The translations under genes were made by a program, and so were the position numbers. A stretch of 64,000 bases of DNA from Paenibacillus sp. JZ16 (GTDB lineage Bacteria; Bacillota; Bacilli; Paenibacillales; Paenibacillaceae), in NCBI RefSeq assembly GCF_015326965.1, contig NZ_CP017659.1, forward strand, positions 5,336,001-5,400,000, written 5' to 3'. The notes beneath the pieces were generated by a model. The model saw nothing but the letters and a program-made list of their open reading frames with translations, was not told the DNA's origin and did no database searches. This document shows positions 33,910-42,248 of the stretch, one piece after another. Within the stretch, counting starts at the first letter, position 1. Each line of letters opens with the position of its first letter.

Positions 33910-35182
33910 ATTTACTTACCGCTGCTGCTTCGGCAGCATGCTTGCCTGCCGTATAACCGGTTGCAAAGGCGGCCGTAATATTGTAACCGCCGGTGTATCC
34001 GTGAATATCCAGAATTTCACCGCAGAAGAAGAGGCCGGGCATCAGCTTGGATTCCATGCTTTTGGGCTGGATTTCCTTGAGGCTGACGCCGCCGCCTGTC
34101 ACGAAGGCTTCCTTCAGCGAACGGGTGCCCGACGCGCGGAACGTGAACTTTTTTAGAATCGAGATAAAGGTTGTCAGCGCCGTTTTGGAGATACCGCTGC
34201 AGATCATGTCGCTGTCGATGGAGGACTTGGATAGCAGCAGGGGGATCATTCGTTCCGGCAGCATGCCCTTGAGCACGTTTTTGATGCTTTTTCTCGGCTC
34301 ATCCTCCAGCCGTCCTTTGAGTTCGGCCTCAAGCTCAGCTTGAGAGCGATCGGGGAACATATCGATGGCCATGTCCACATTTACGATATCAAACTTCCGC
34401 TGCACCTGGCGGATGAACTGACTGCAGCGCAGCGCGATCGGACCGGACACCCCGAAATGGGTGAACAGCATATCTCCCCGGTGGGCAATCACTTTTTTTC
34501 CTTTCGGATTCCAGACGGAGAGCTCCAGATCCCGCAGTGACAAACCTTGCAGCTCTTTAGAGGCAATAAAAGGCTCGGTGGAGACGATAGGCACTTCGGT
34601 TGGATACAGCTCCGTGATCGTATGTCCTGCCGCCTCAGCCCAAGGATACCCGTCCCCCGTCGAACCGGTTTGCGGTACAGACTGTCCGCCGGTTGCAATG
34701 ATCACGCAGGAAGACTTGATCACTTCCCCGGATTTCAGTTCGATCCCGGCCGTTCGGCCGTTCTCATAGAGAACTTTTTTCACCGGACTGTTTGTCCGGA
34801 TGTCGGTACCGAGCTCCTTCACTTTGCCAATCAAGGCATTCACGACACTGGAGGCTTTATCCGTCACAGGAAACATGCGCCCATTGTCTTCTTCTTTGAG
34901 GCGAATGCCAAGGCCCTCGAAAAAAGACATGATATCCTTATTGTTCCAATGCTGAAAAGCACTATATAGAAAACGGCCGTTTCCCGGGATGTTGGCAATC
35001 AATTCATCCTGTTCTTTGGCATTCGTCACATTGCATCTTCCGCCGCCCGATATGCCAAGTTTACGGCCTAGTTTATCTCCTTTGTCAATCAGCAGAACGG
35101 AAGCTCCTCTTTCCCCTGCCGCAACACAGGACATCAATCCGGAAGGTCCGCCGCCGACGACAATAATATCATATTCAAGCAT
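33905..35182 (-). CDS. HI0933-like (BaiN/RdsA family) FAD-dependent oxidoreductase
   Basis: A 425-residue flavoprotein: N-terminal dinucleotide fold [31 protein letters not shown], then [16 protein letters not shown], the hallmark of the HI0933 family, a central insert domain with [13 protein letters not shown], and the C-terminal FAD contact [11 protein letters not shown]...[27 protein letters not shown]. Members include YtfP and BaiN; physiological substrates are mostly unknown. Its stop codon falls inside the last 113-bp repeat copy, showing that the repeat array abuts the coding end precisely. Confidence 0.92.
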   Translation of the reverse strand: MLEYDIIVVGGGPSGLMSCVAAGERGASVLLIDKGDKLGRKLGISGGGRCNVTNAKEQDELIANIPGNGRFLYSAFQHWNNKDIMSFFEGLGIRLKEEDNGRMFPVTDKASSVVNALIGKVKELGTDIRTNSPVKKVLYENGRTAGIELKSGEVIKSSCVIIATGGQSVPQTGSTGDGYPWAEAAGHTITELYPTEVPIVSTEPFIASKELQGLSLRDLELSVWNPKGKKVIAHRGDMLFTHFGVSGPIALRCSQFIRQVQRKFDIVNVDMAIDMFPDRSQAELEAELKGRLEDEPRKSIKNVLKGMLPERMIPLLLSKSSIDSDMICSGISKTALTTFISILKKFTFRASGTRSLKEAFVTGGGVSLKEIQPKSMESKLMPGLFFCGEILDIHGYTGGYNITAAFATGYTAGKHAAEAAAVSKS

Positions 35183-35393
35183 GTTTGCTCATAGCTCCTT
35201 TGGGGGTATATCAATTAATAGATGAATCTTATTATATAGGATTTTTACGAATTATCCCAAACCTCATGAATAGGACATAGGATGTAGTTTACCCGGGCTT
35301 CGAAAGAGAAATTACAAGATATTGTAATATGATGTTGCCTATGCTTTAATCAGAAATATTAGATGCGTCGTCCAATTGAGGTGATCGATCACT

Positions 35394-37118
35394 GTGCTGA
35401 GCCTATGGAAAGATATTTTGCTGCAAGTTTTGCTGTCTGGTACACTCATCTTTCATCTGCCGCTTCTCCTCGACAGACATCTAAAGTGCCTGAACAAGAA
35501 GAATCCGGATGATCTGCTTCGATTTCGCAAACATATTGTCATTGCATGCGGAATCAGCACTGTATTATGTGTCTTGATCTCGGCCATGAACGATTATTAC
35601 GTACCGATCAACCTTGGGGTAATTCCGTTATTTTTAGGCATATTATATGGAGGTCGTCGTTCAGGGCTATTTCTTGCAGCTGTGTATATCACAAGCCAAG
35701 GGCTGATTAATGGTTGGTCCACGATCGGCCTCATCCTGAATATGCTGGTTCTGGGATATTCGCTATTACCTTGGATCACCTCTAATTTCAGGAAAGGCTC
35801 CATGACCGAGAAGATTTGTTGGCTGTGGAGCGCGCTTATTCCGGCCATGCTGATTATTGTAGCCTCCCACGCGATTGAAGGAAAGGTTAAGAATGATGCT
35901 CTGAATCCGGATACGATATTGGTGACCATTTTGTATATGCTGATCGGCATTTTTTATTCTGGAATGATTGTGTATTGGATCGAATTAACCAATGAGCGTC
36001 TGGGCGCGGGCCAATATGATGTGAAGAACAGAGAGTGGTCATCGTTAACCAAAATGATGGAGATGATTCCTTTAGGGATGGTCGCGGTAGATCGAAGCGG
36101 CAATATCATCGCCTTTAATCAACCGCTTATCCGCAGCTTTCGAAACGTGTTTCCTAATCTGTCGACCAAGGATGTGATCGGCAGACCGTTGTTTGACTTA
36201 TTAGATGGCATGATTCAAAAAGAACATCTGCGCAGTCGGTTTCATAGAGCGATAGATGGAATCGAAAGCACCGGTGAGATTATGCGAAGCGCTACCAGGG
36301 TGTATTCCACGGGCATTTATCCGCTTATACATAACGAGAACGGCGACATCTTGGGTGCGGTAGGTATTATGGAAGATATTACGGAGCTGGAGCGGCTTCG
36401 GACGGAATTTATTAATGTAGAGCGTTTAAGTTTGGTTGGCCAAATGGCGGCAAGCATTACCCATGAAATTCGCAATCCGATGGCTGTCGTGCGTGGATTC
36501 TTGCAGCTGATGCAGGAGAAGAGTCCGGATACGCTGGACCATTATTACCGGATTGTCATGGAGGAGCTCGATCGGGCTAACGGTATCATCAGCGATTTTT
36601 TATCCCTCGCCCAAAACCGGGTTGCAGAAAAAGAAGAGTGTCACCTGCATGACATTATACATGAGCTCAGTCCCCTCTTGTGGGCTGACGCGAATTTGCG
36701 CGGCCAGAGCATTGAGCTGAAACTCGGAACCGAAATTCCCCATCTGCATCTGAATGCCAAGGAGATGAAACAGCTGATTCTGAACCTGTGCCGAAACGGG
36801 ATGGAGGCTATGGACGACAAGGGGACGTTGACGATCGAAACCCGGGTCGATGGGGATCAGGTCCTGCTTTATGTTGCGGATACAGGAATCGGCATCTCCG
36901 AGAATGAGCTGGAGCGTTTGTTTGAGCCTTTCTTTACGACGAAGAGCAAGGGAACGGGGCTGGGACTTGCCCTGTGCATGAGCATTGTACAGCGTCATCA
37001 CGGGACCATTGATGTGAAGTCGAGGCTAGGGGAAGGAACGGTTTTCATTATTTCCTTTCCCGTCCACTCTTACCTGCAAAGCTTACCGGAAACCGAGAGC
37101 GCTGCCGCTTCCGAATAA
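35394..37118 (+). CDS. KinB-like sporulation sensor histidine kinase
   Basis: A 574-residue kinase. Residues 1-200 hold about six membrane helices of the 5TMR-LYT type (IPLFLGILYGGRRSGLFLAAVYI is the motif region). A PAS domain follows (about 220-340; MVAVDRSGNIIAFNQPLI, GAVGIMEDITE), then HisKA with acceptor MAASITHEIRNPMAVVRGFLQLMQE and an ATPase domain (NLCRNGMEAM, VADTGIGIS, TTKSKGTGLGLAL). The same order is found in KinB and related kinases feeding the Spo0A phosphorelay. No response regulator gene is adjacent, as expected for an orphan phosphorelay kinase. Start GTG 35394 with GAGGTGAT upstream. Confidence 0.88.
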   Translation: MLSLWKDILLQVLLSGTLIFHLPLLLDRHLKCLNKKNPDDLLRFRKHIVIACGISTVLCVLISAMNDYYVPINLGVIPLFLGILYGGRRSGLFLAAVYITSQGLINGWSTIGLILNMLVLGYSLLPWITSNFRKGSMTEKICWLWSALIPAMLIIVASHAIEGKVKNDALNPDTILVTILYMLIGIFYSGMIVYWIELTNERLGAGQYDVKNREWSSLTKMMEMIPLGMVAVDRSGNIIAFNQPLIRSFRNVFPNLSTKDVIGRPLFDLLDGMIQKEHLRSRFHRAIDGIESTGEIMRSATRVYSTGIYPLIHNENGDILGAVGIMEDITELERLRTEFINVERLSLVGQMAASITHEIRNPMAVVRGFLQLMQEKSPDTLDHYYRIVMEELDRANGIISDFLSLAQNRVAEKEECHLHDIIHELSPLLWADANLRGQSIELKLGTEIPHLHLNAKEMKQLILNLCRNGMEAMDDKGTLTIETRVDGDQVLLYVADTGIGISENELERLFEPFFTTKSKGTGLGLALCMSIVQRHHGTIDVKSRLGEGTVFIISFPVHSYLQSLPETESAAASE

Positions 37119-37173
37119 ACGGATTGGTAATTAGGCATTCTAAGGTAGAGCTTAGGGTAAAGGAGGGATTCGG

Positions 37174-37287
37174 ATGAGTAAAAATGATTCCAAACAACAG
37201 GAGCAGCAGGAGCGTGAAAACAAAGAGCGCCGTGGCGAGCCCATCGTTGACAAGAAAAAAGATGGGGTAAACTATCCTGCTACCTAG
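37174..37287 (+). CDS. Small charged protein, 37 residues
   Basis: A short frame starts at ATG 37174 with AAGGAGGGATT ideally placed and ends at TAG 37285-37287. It encodes a highly polar peptide (MSKNDSKQQEQQERENKER, then RGEPIVDKKKDGVNYPAT). Charged, disordered and without a membrane segment, it resembles the small acid/polar spore-associated peptides of Bacillales, but I cannot name it. The good ribosome-binding site is the main evidence. Confidence 0.65.
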   Translation: MSKNDSKQQEQQERENKERRGEPIVDKKKDGVNYPAT

Positions 37288-37443
37288 TTCAAAGAATGAA
37301 ACAATGAAAGACGGGCGGTATCCTATTTTGTGATGCTGCTCGTTTTGTATTTTCTTGCTTTCACTCTTTAGGATTGTATAATATAGATATCGATGAGCTG
37401 TTATAATTCGAACAATCTTGTTTATATAAGGAGTGAAGCAGTT

Positions 37444-37878
37444 ATGGGTATGTCTTTTGACCGATATATGCGCGATATGGTTCAACCGATGCGGGATGAG
37501 CTGACTAGCTTGGGAATCAAGGAGCTGACAACGCCTGAAGAGGTGGAGGAAGTGCTTCCGGTAGCGAAAGGTACAACGCTGGTCGTTGTAAACTCCGTAT
37601 GCGGATGCGCAGCTGGGCAAGCACGTCCTGGTGTAGCTATAGCGCTTGAGAATCAGGTGAAGCCGGATCATTTGTATACCGTGTTCGCCGGACAGGATAA
37701 GGAAGCAACGGCGAAAGCCCGCGAGTATTTTGCTCCGTATCCTCCATCCTCCCCATCGATTGCGCTGTTGAAGGACGGAGAATTGGTGCATTTTATTGAG
37801 CGTCATCAAGTGGAGAATCGTTCTGCAGAAGAAATCGCGGCGGATTTGACCGACGCATTCAATCGCTACTGCCAATAA
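37444..37878 (+). CDS. Bacilliredoxin, BrxA/BrxB (YphP/YqiW) family
   Basis: A 144-residue thioredoxin-fold protein with the CGC motif in VVNSVCGCAAGQARPG (around residues 53-55), YTVFAGQDKEATAKAREYF, and PPSSPSIALLKDGELVHFIERHQ. Bacilliredoxins remove bacillithiol from S-bacillithiolated proteins; the organism therefore probably makes bacillithiol. Start at ATG 37444 with AAGGAGTG upstream; the next ATG, at 37450, is also possible. Whether this is BrxA or BrxB cannot be told from one copy. Confidence 0.93.
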   Translation: MGMSFDRYMRDMVQPMRDELTSLGIKELTTPEEVEEVLPVAKGTTLVVVNSVCGCAAGQARPGVAIALENQVKPDHLYTVFAGQDKEATAKAREYFAPYPPSSPSIALLKDGELVHFIERHQVENRSAEEIAADLTDAFNRYCQ

Positions 37879-37894
37879 TCCGGCAGTTACATAG

Positions 37895-37937
37895 GCCCCG
37901 AAGCATTCGGCATATTCCGAAGCCGCGGGGCTTTTGT
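37895..37937 (+). terminator. Terminator after the bacilliredoxin gene
   Basis: Stem GCCCCG / CGGGGC with an inner CGG/CCG pair, followed by TTTTG. Confidence 0.7.
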
Positions 37938-37992
37938 TATAGGAGCACAGCACTTCATAAAAGAGAGAACATACTGAAAGGAGTCATCTATC

Positions 37993-38802
37993 ATGAGCCT
38001 ACAAGAACAAATTATCGCCGAACTGGGTGTCAAACCTACCATTAATGTGGAGGAAGAGGTACGCAAGCGCGTTGATTTTCTGAAAACCTATGTGAAGAAC
38101 TCGGGTACTTCCGGATTGCTGATCGCCATTAGCGGCGGGATTGATTCGGCGGTGGCTGCCGGTCTGTGCAAACGGGCTACTGACGAGCTTACGGAGGAGA
38201 CCGGTAAGGAATACAAGACACTAGGGGTGTTCCAGCCATACGGCGAGCAGGCTGATATTTCCGACAGCTACGCCACGGCGAAGGCCTTCGATTTGAAATA
38301 TACCGTCGAGACCAATATCGAGGAAGCCGTGAACGAGGTTGCACTGGAGGTAGAGCATGGCCTGAAGAATATCGGTGTTCATAAGCATATGAGCATTCCC
38401 GGCAAAGGCAATGTGAAAGCAAGGGTGCGTATGGTGGTACAATATGCGCTGGCATTCGAACAGAATTTGATCGTGGTCGGCACGGATCATGCTTCCGAGG
38501 CGATTACCGGCTTCTATACCAAGTGGGGCGATGGAGCAGTGGACATTACGCCGCTGAGTTCCCTGAACAAGCGTCAGGTTCGGATGCTCGCATCCTATTT
38601 GGGGGTTCCGCAATCGATTCTGGACAAAGCGCCTTCTGCCGGCCTTTGGGAAGGTCAGACAGACGAGAAAGAGCTCGGAATCAGCTACGAGGATAACAGC
38701 GATTATCTGGAAGGCAAGACGATCAATCCTGATGTTCAGCAGAAGCTCGAGAGCTATTACAATAAAACCGCGCACAAGCGCAATACGATTCCAGGCATCT
38801 AA
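37993..38802 (+). CDS. nadE: NH3-dependent NAD(+) synthetase
   Basis: A 269-residue enzyme that adenylates and amidates nicotinate adenine dinucleotide to NAD. The ATP-pyrophosphatase P-loop SGGIDSAVAAG is near residue 46, with GVFQPYGEQADI, GNVKARVRMVVQYALA, VVGTDHASEAITGFYTKWGDGAVDI (substrate pocket) and the C-terminal KRNTIPGI. There is no glutaminase domain, so free ammonia is used, as in Bacillus NadE. Ribosome-binding site AAAGGAGTC. Ended by a strong terminator. Confidence 0.96.
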   Translation: MSLQEQIIAELGVKPTINVEEEVRKRVDFLKTYVKNSGTSGLLIAISGGIDSAVAAGLCKRATDELTEETGKEYKTLGVFQPYGEQADISDSYATAKAFDLKYTVETNIEEAVNEVALEVEHGLKNIGVHKHMSIPGKGNVKARVRMVVQYALAFEQNLIVVGTDHASEAITGFYTKWGDGAVDITPLSSLNKRQVRMLASYLGVPQSILDKAPSAGLWEGQTDEKELGISYEDNSDYLEGKTINPDVQQKLESYYNKTAHKRNTIPGI

Positions 38803-38818
38803 CATACGAATACCCAGC

Positions 38819-38860
38819 AAATAGCCTTCCGGAGAAATACCCTCCGGAAGGCTATTTAAT
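38819..38860 (+). terminator. Terminator between nadE and the reductase gene
   Basis: Perfect 15-base stem AAATAGCCTTCCGGA / TCCGGAAGGCTATTT; A-rich before and T-rich after, so probably bidirectional. Confidence 0.85.
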
Positions 38861-38875
38861 TAGCGAGGCACTAGG

Positions 38876-39427
38876 TTAGGTATACATGATGTTGTAGGTT
38901 GGTTTGAGAACGCCGTTGGCATATTGCTTCATATCGACCAGTTCGAGTCTTAGCCGGGGTTTGACACTGCCGAACAACGGAACGCCGTCACCAACTATTA
39001 CCGGGTTGACCTTTAATACAAGCTGATCGATCAGTTGATGCTGAAGCAGGCTTCCTGCCAATTCCCCGCCGCCGCACAGCCAGAGCTTACCGTCTGTCCG
39101 TTGTTTGAGATTATGGATGTACGGGATGGCGTCCTCCTTGACTAACTCAACTTCATCATTGGATTCGAATTCTAATGACCGTGAGAATATATAATGTTTG
39201 AGTCCTTTGTAACCAGGTTCACCCGGCTTAGCCCCCATCTTAAATCCAAACTCATAGGTTTTACCGCCCATCAGCACAGCCTCAAACTCCTGAATCTCTG
39301 CCAAGAAGTCCGGAACATGCTCCCCATCGAATAAAAAGAGAGTGCGGTCGATCCTCCCATCCATCATGGCTTGATCTGCGATAAAATAGTCAAGCGAAAC
39401 GGCAACGTGATAAATCAATGAGCCCAT
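38876..39427 (-). CDS. Dihydrofolate reductase/RibD-C family protein
   Basis: A 183-residue protein with the RibD C-terminal/DHFR-like fold: IYHVAVSLDYFIAD start, VLMGGKTYEFG, LWLCGGGELAGSLLQHQLIDQLVLKVNPVIVGDG and a final beta-strand. Family members (YwjB, YyaP) are NADPH-dependent reductases of unknown substrate. Start at ATG 39427 with GAGGGGG nine bases upstream; the frame continues six codons further to a TTG without one. Single minus-strand gene between plus-strand genes. Confidence 0.88.
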   Translation of the reverse strand: MGSLIYHVAVSLDYFIADQAMMDGRIDRTLFLFDGEHVPDFLAEIQEFEAVLMGGKTYEFGFKMGAKPGEPGYKGLKHYIFSRSLEFESNDEVELVKEDAIPYIHNLKQRTDGKLWLCGGGELAGSLLQHQLIDQLVLKVNPVIVGDGVPLFGSVKPRLRLELVDMKQYANGVLKPTYNIMYT

Positions 39428-39617
39428 AATATGTTTCCCCCTCAATCATGCTATTTTGTACAGTCTATATGGATAAAATTTGAAACACAACAATTTTATT
39501 TAATTCATGTTGTTGTAACACTGTTGGTCTCGCGTTGAGGTACATCGACTGATACAATAAGTAGGAGTATATTTTTTTGGACAGGAAGACTGGATCCATG
39601 AAGGAGAGCGGACGATT

Positions 39618-40010
39618 GTGATCTACGGAATCGGACATGACGTGCTGGACATGAAGCGAATGGAGATGTTAATGACAGGCCCGCATGGAGAGAGGTTCAT
39701 GCAGCGCGTGCTTACGCAGGGCGAGCAGGTCATTGCCGCCGGCAAGGGGGCGAAACGCACGGAGTTTGTTGCCGGGCGCTTTGCTGCCAAAGAGGCGATA
39801 TCCAAAGCCTTTGGCTCCGGAATCGGGGGTGTAATCGGGTTTCGTGACATCGAAGTGCTGCCGGGTTCTCTTGGCAGGCCTGAGGCACGTTTATCCCAGG
39901 AAGCCTGGGACCGCCTTGGAATGGAGGAGTCCGCCCATTATGCGATTCATTTGACGATTTCGCATCAGGCCACGCTGGCTTCCGCTTTTGCCGTGGTTGA
40001 GAAGATTTAA
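39618..40010 (+). CDS. acpS: Holo-[acyl-carrier-protein] synthase
   Basis: A 130-residue phosphopantetheinyl transferase that activates acyl carrier protein. IYGIGHDVLDMKRME holds the metal-binding aspartate and EFVAGRFAAKEAISKAFG holds the catalytic Glu-Lys region; the C-terminal LTISHQATLASAFAV is also diagnostic. It has a slightly longer GIGGVIGFRDIEVLP loop, normal for Paenibacillus-type AcpS. Start GTG 39618 with AAGGAGAG upstream. mutY follows after 29 bases, so they are probably co-transcribed. Confidence 0.94.
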   Translation: MIYGIGHDVLDMKRMEMLMTGPHGERFMQRVLTQGEQVIAAGKGAKRTEFVAGRFAAKEAISKAFGSGIGGVIGFRDIEVLPGSLGRPEARLSQEAWDRLGMEESAHYAIHLTISHQATLASAFAVVEKI

Positions 40011-40039
40011 GTAAGGATAACGAAGGAGATTACTTATAG

Positions 40040-41188
40040 ATGTATAACAAGGAACACAAACAATACTTCAGCCACGAGCTGCTGGATTGGTATGAGATCA
40101 ACAAAAGGGATTTGCCATGGCGCAGGCACCGCGATCCCTACTATATATGGGTATCTGAAATTATGCTGCAGCAGACCCGGGTGGACACGGTAATTCCTTA
40201 CTTCCACCGGTTTATCGAACGGTTTCCAACGATTCAGTCGCTTGCGGATGCGCCGGAAGACGATGTATTGAAATGCTGGGAGGGCCTCGGCTATTATTCC
40301 CGGGCACGCAACCTTCAGGCTGCCGCCAGGCAGGTGACAGAGCAGTATGGTGGCGTTATGCCGAGCGGCAAAGAAGAAGTGTCGGGACTTAAAGGCATTG
40401 GTCCATATACCTCGGGTGCCATTCGCAGCATCGCATTTAACATTCCTGCCGCAGCAGTGGACAGTAACGTCATGCGTGTGCTGTCACGCTATTTTTTGAT
40501 TGAAGAAGATATTATGAAGGTGAAAACCCGGACCAAGATGGAGGATCTGGTGCTGACGCTGGTTCCGGACGGGCGAGCATCGGATTTCACTCAGGCGCTG
40601 ATGGAACTGGGGGCGTTGATCTGTACGCCGAAGTCTCCTAAATGTCTGGTATGTCCGGTGATGGAGCATTGTACAGCGCGGTTTGAGGGCAAAGAGGAGT
40701 CCCTTCCTATTAAGACGAAGGCCAAGCCGCCGCGTCCTGAATACCGCCTTACGGCGATTGTAGAGGGCACCGGCGTGCACGAAGGGAAGATTCTGATCCG
40801 TAAGCGTCCATCCACCGGTTTATTGGCAGGGATGTGGGAGCTGCCGCATGTAATTGTATCGACCGAAGGGAGCGGCGTACCGGCCGCGATGTCGGAGGAG
40901 ACAACGATGAACCGATTGAGGGATGCCCTACTGGAAGAAGGGGTTCCGGTTCTGCCGATCGGCCATGTGATGGACGCTGAGCATACCTTTAGCCATATTC
41001 AATGGAATATGGGCGTGTACCGCTGTAAGTGGCACGAGGTTCCGCCGGCAGCCCTGCAAGCAGCAGAGAGTGCAGCGGCTTATGAGACAGGGGAGGAGAA
41101 CTTTCGCTGGATTCACGTTCATGACATGGAACGTTACGCATTTCCGAATGTGTTCATTCGGATTCTGAACTCGTATTTCTCATCTTGA
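40040..41188 (+). CDS. mutY: A/G-specific adenine DNA glycosylase
   Basis: A 382-residue base-excision repair enzyme that removes adenine opposite 8-oxoguanine. Catalytic glutamate is in WVSEIMLQQT; the helix-hairpin-helix is GLKGIGPYTSGAI, and the catalytic aspartate is in AAVDSNVMRVL. The [4Fe-4S] cysteines are in CTPKSPKCLVCPVMEHC (C-X6-C-X2-C-X5-C). A C-terminal NUDIX-like domain (about 235-380) recognises 8-oxoguanine (IRKRPSTGLLAGMWELP). AAGGAG precedes the ATG. Confidence 0.95.
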   Translation: MYNKEHKQYFSHELLDWYEINKRDLPWRRHRDPYYIWVSEIMLQQTRVDTVIPYFHRFIERFPTIQSLADAPEDDVLKCWEGLGYYSRARNLQAAARQVTEQYGGVMPSGKEEVSGLKGIGPYTSGAIRSIAFNIPAAAVDSNVMRVLSRYFLIEEDIMKVKTRTKMEDLVLTLVPDGRASDFTQALMELGALICTPKSPKCLVCPVMEHCTARFEGKEESLPIKTKAKPPRPEYRLTAIVEGTGVHEGKILIRKRPSTGLLAGMWELPHVIVSTEGSGVPAAMSEETTMNRLRDALLEEGVPVLPIGHVMDAEHTFSHIQWNMGVYRCKWHEVPPAALQAAESAAAYETGEENFRWIHVHDMERYAFPNVFIRILNSYFSS

Positions 41189-41230
41189 AGCCGAAAATCC
41201 CTTTGGAATGTAACAGCATGATATTGATAT

Positions 41231-41282
41231 AAAAAGGCTGCTTTCGCGGTAGACAGGGTCTACAGCGGAAAGCAGCCTTTTT
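41231..41282 (+). terminator. Bidirectional terminator between mutY and sodA
   Basis: Long stem AAAAAGGCTGCTTTCGC / GCGGAAAGCAGCCTTTTT with inner GTAGAC/GTCTAC; the flanking A-run and T-run serve both convergent genes. Confidence 0.92.
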
Positions 41283-41312
41283 GGTATGATATCGGTTTTT
41301 AGTTAAGCGATA

Positions 41313-41921
41313 TTATTTCGCGTTATCGTAACGTTTGCCGACTTCTTCCCAGTTTACTACATTCCAGAATGCGGAAATGTAATCAGGGCGTTTGTTTTGA
41401 TACTTCAGGTAGTAAGCATGCTCCCAAACGTCCAGGCCGAGGAGAGGAGTTTGACCTTCCATGATCGGGCTGTCTTGGTTTGGTGTGCTGGTTACTGCCA
41501 GTTTGCCGTCTTTAACAACGAGCCAAGCCCAGCCGCTGCCAAAACGAGTTGTAGCCGCTTTTGCGAAATCTTCTTTGAATTTATCGAAGCCGCCGAGCTC
41601 GCTGTTGATGGCATCAGCCAATGCGCCAGTCGGTTGTCCGCCGCCGTTTGGTCCGATAACTTCCCAGAACAGGGAGTGGTTAGCATGGCCGCCGCCGTTG
41701 TTGCGAACCGCTGTGCGGATGCTTTCCGGTACAGCGTCAAGGTTAGCGATCAGATCCTCAAGGGATTTGCCTTGAAGCTCAGGAGCGTTCTCAAGAGCAG
41801 CGTTCAAGTTGGTTACGTAGGTATTATGGTGGCGATCATGGTGGATCTCCATCGTCTGTGCGTCGATATGAGGCTCGAGCGCGTCGTTTGCGTAAGGAAG
41901 TGCTGGTAATTGAAATGCCAT
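41313..41921 (-). CDS. sodA: Manganese superoxide dismutase
   Basis: A 202-residue enzyme that dismutates superoxide. The four metal ligands are visible: H27 in [13 protein letters not shown], a histidine in [14 protein letters not shown], and Asp and His in [31 protein letters not shown] and the Gln/Gly pattern ([10 protein letters not shown]) suit a Mn/cambialistic form. Its upstream region (41922-42000) has AGGAGG before the start. A second, fused SOD-domain gene lies at 55542-56717. Confidence 0.95.
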   Translation of the reverse strand: MAFQLPALPYANDALEPHIDAQTMEIHHDRHHNTYVTNLNAALENAPELQGKSLEDLIANLDAVPESIRTAVRNNGGGHANHSLFWEVIGPNGGGQPTGALADAINSELGGFDKFKEDFAKAATTRFGSGWAWLVVKDGKLAVTSTPNQDSPIMEGQTPLLGLDVWEHAYYLKYQNKRPDYISAFWNVVNWEEVGKRYDNAK

Positions 41922-42248
41922 AGTAAAAACCTCCTGTAAATTTAGTTTTTGGTTATGATGAAAGGGTCTTCCTTCATCAGGAAGTCTTTATCATCCCGGA
42001 ACAACGTAATATGTAATCCGGCTACACTACATATATTAAACCGTTTTGGGTGATTAAATCAACTTTTATGTTTGAAAAGTCGACAGAGGGCTAATTTCTT
42101 GCACGATGGAACGTTGTTTCAGCGCAATGAATATTAATGGAAAACTTTTCTTTGAAATTTGTCGTTATATATATAGTCTTGAACAAATCTATGATTAAAC
42201 GTCGATATACAAGGGATATGTCGAGGTAGAAAGGGGTCGGTACATAAC
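41922..42248. other. Divergent intergenic region (sodA / secreted-protein operon), no gene
   Basis: It contains the sodA ribosome-binding site (complement of cctcct near 41930), AT-rich promoter DNA for both directions (for example TTTATG..., and TATATATAGT near 42165-42180), and AAAGGGGTC before the ATG at 42249. I see no gene, hairpin terminator or named regulatory motif. Confidence 0.5.
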
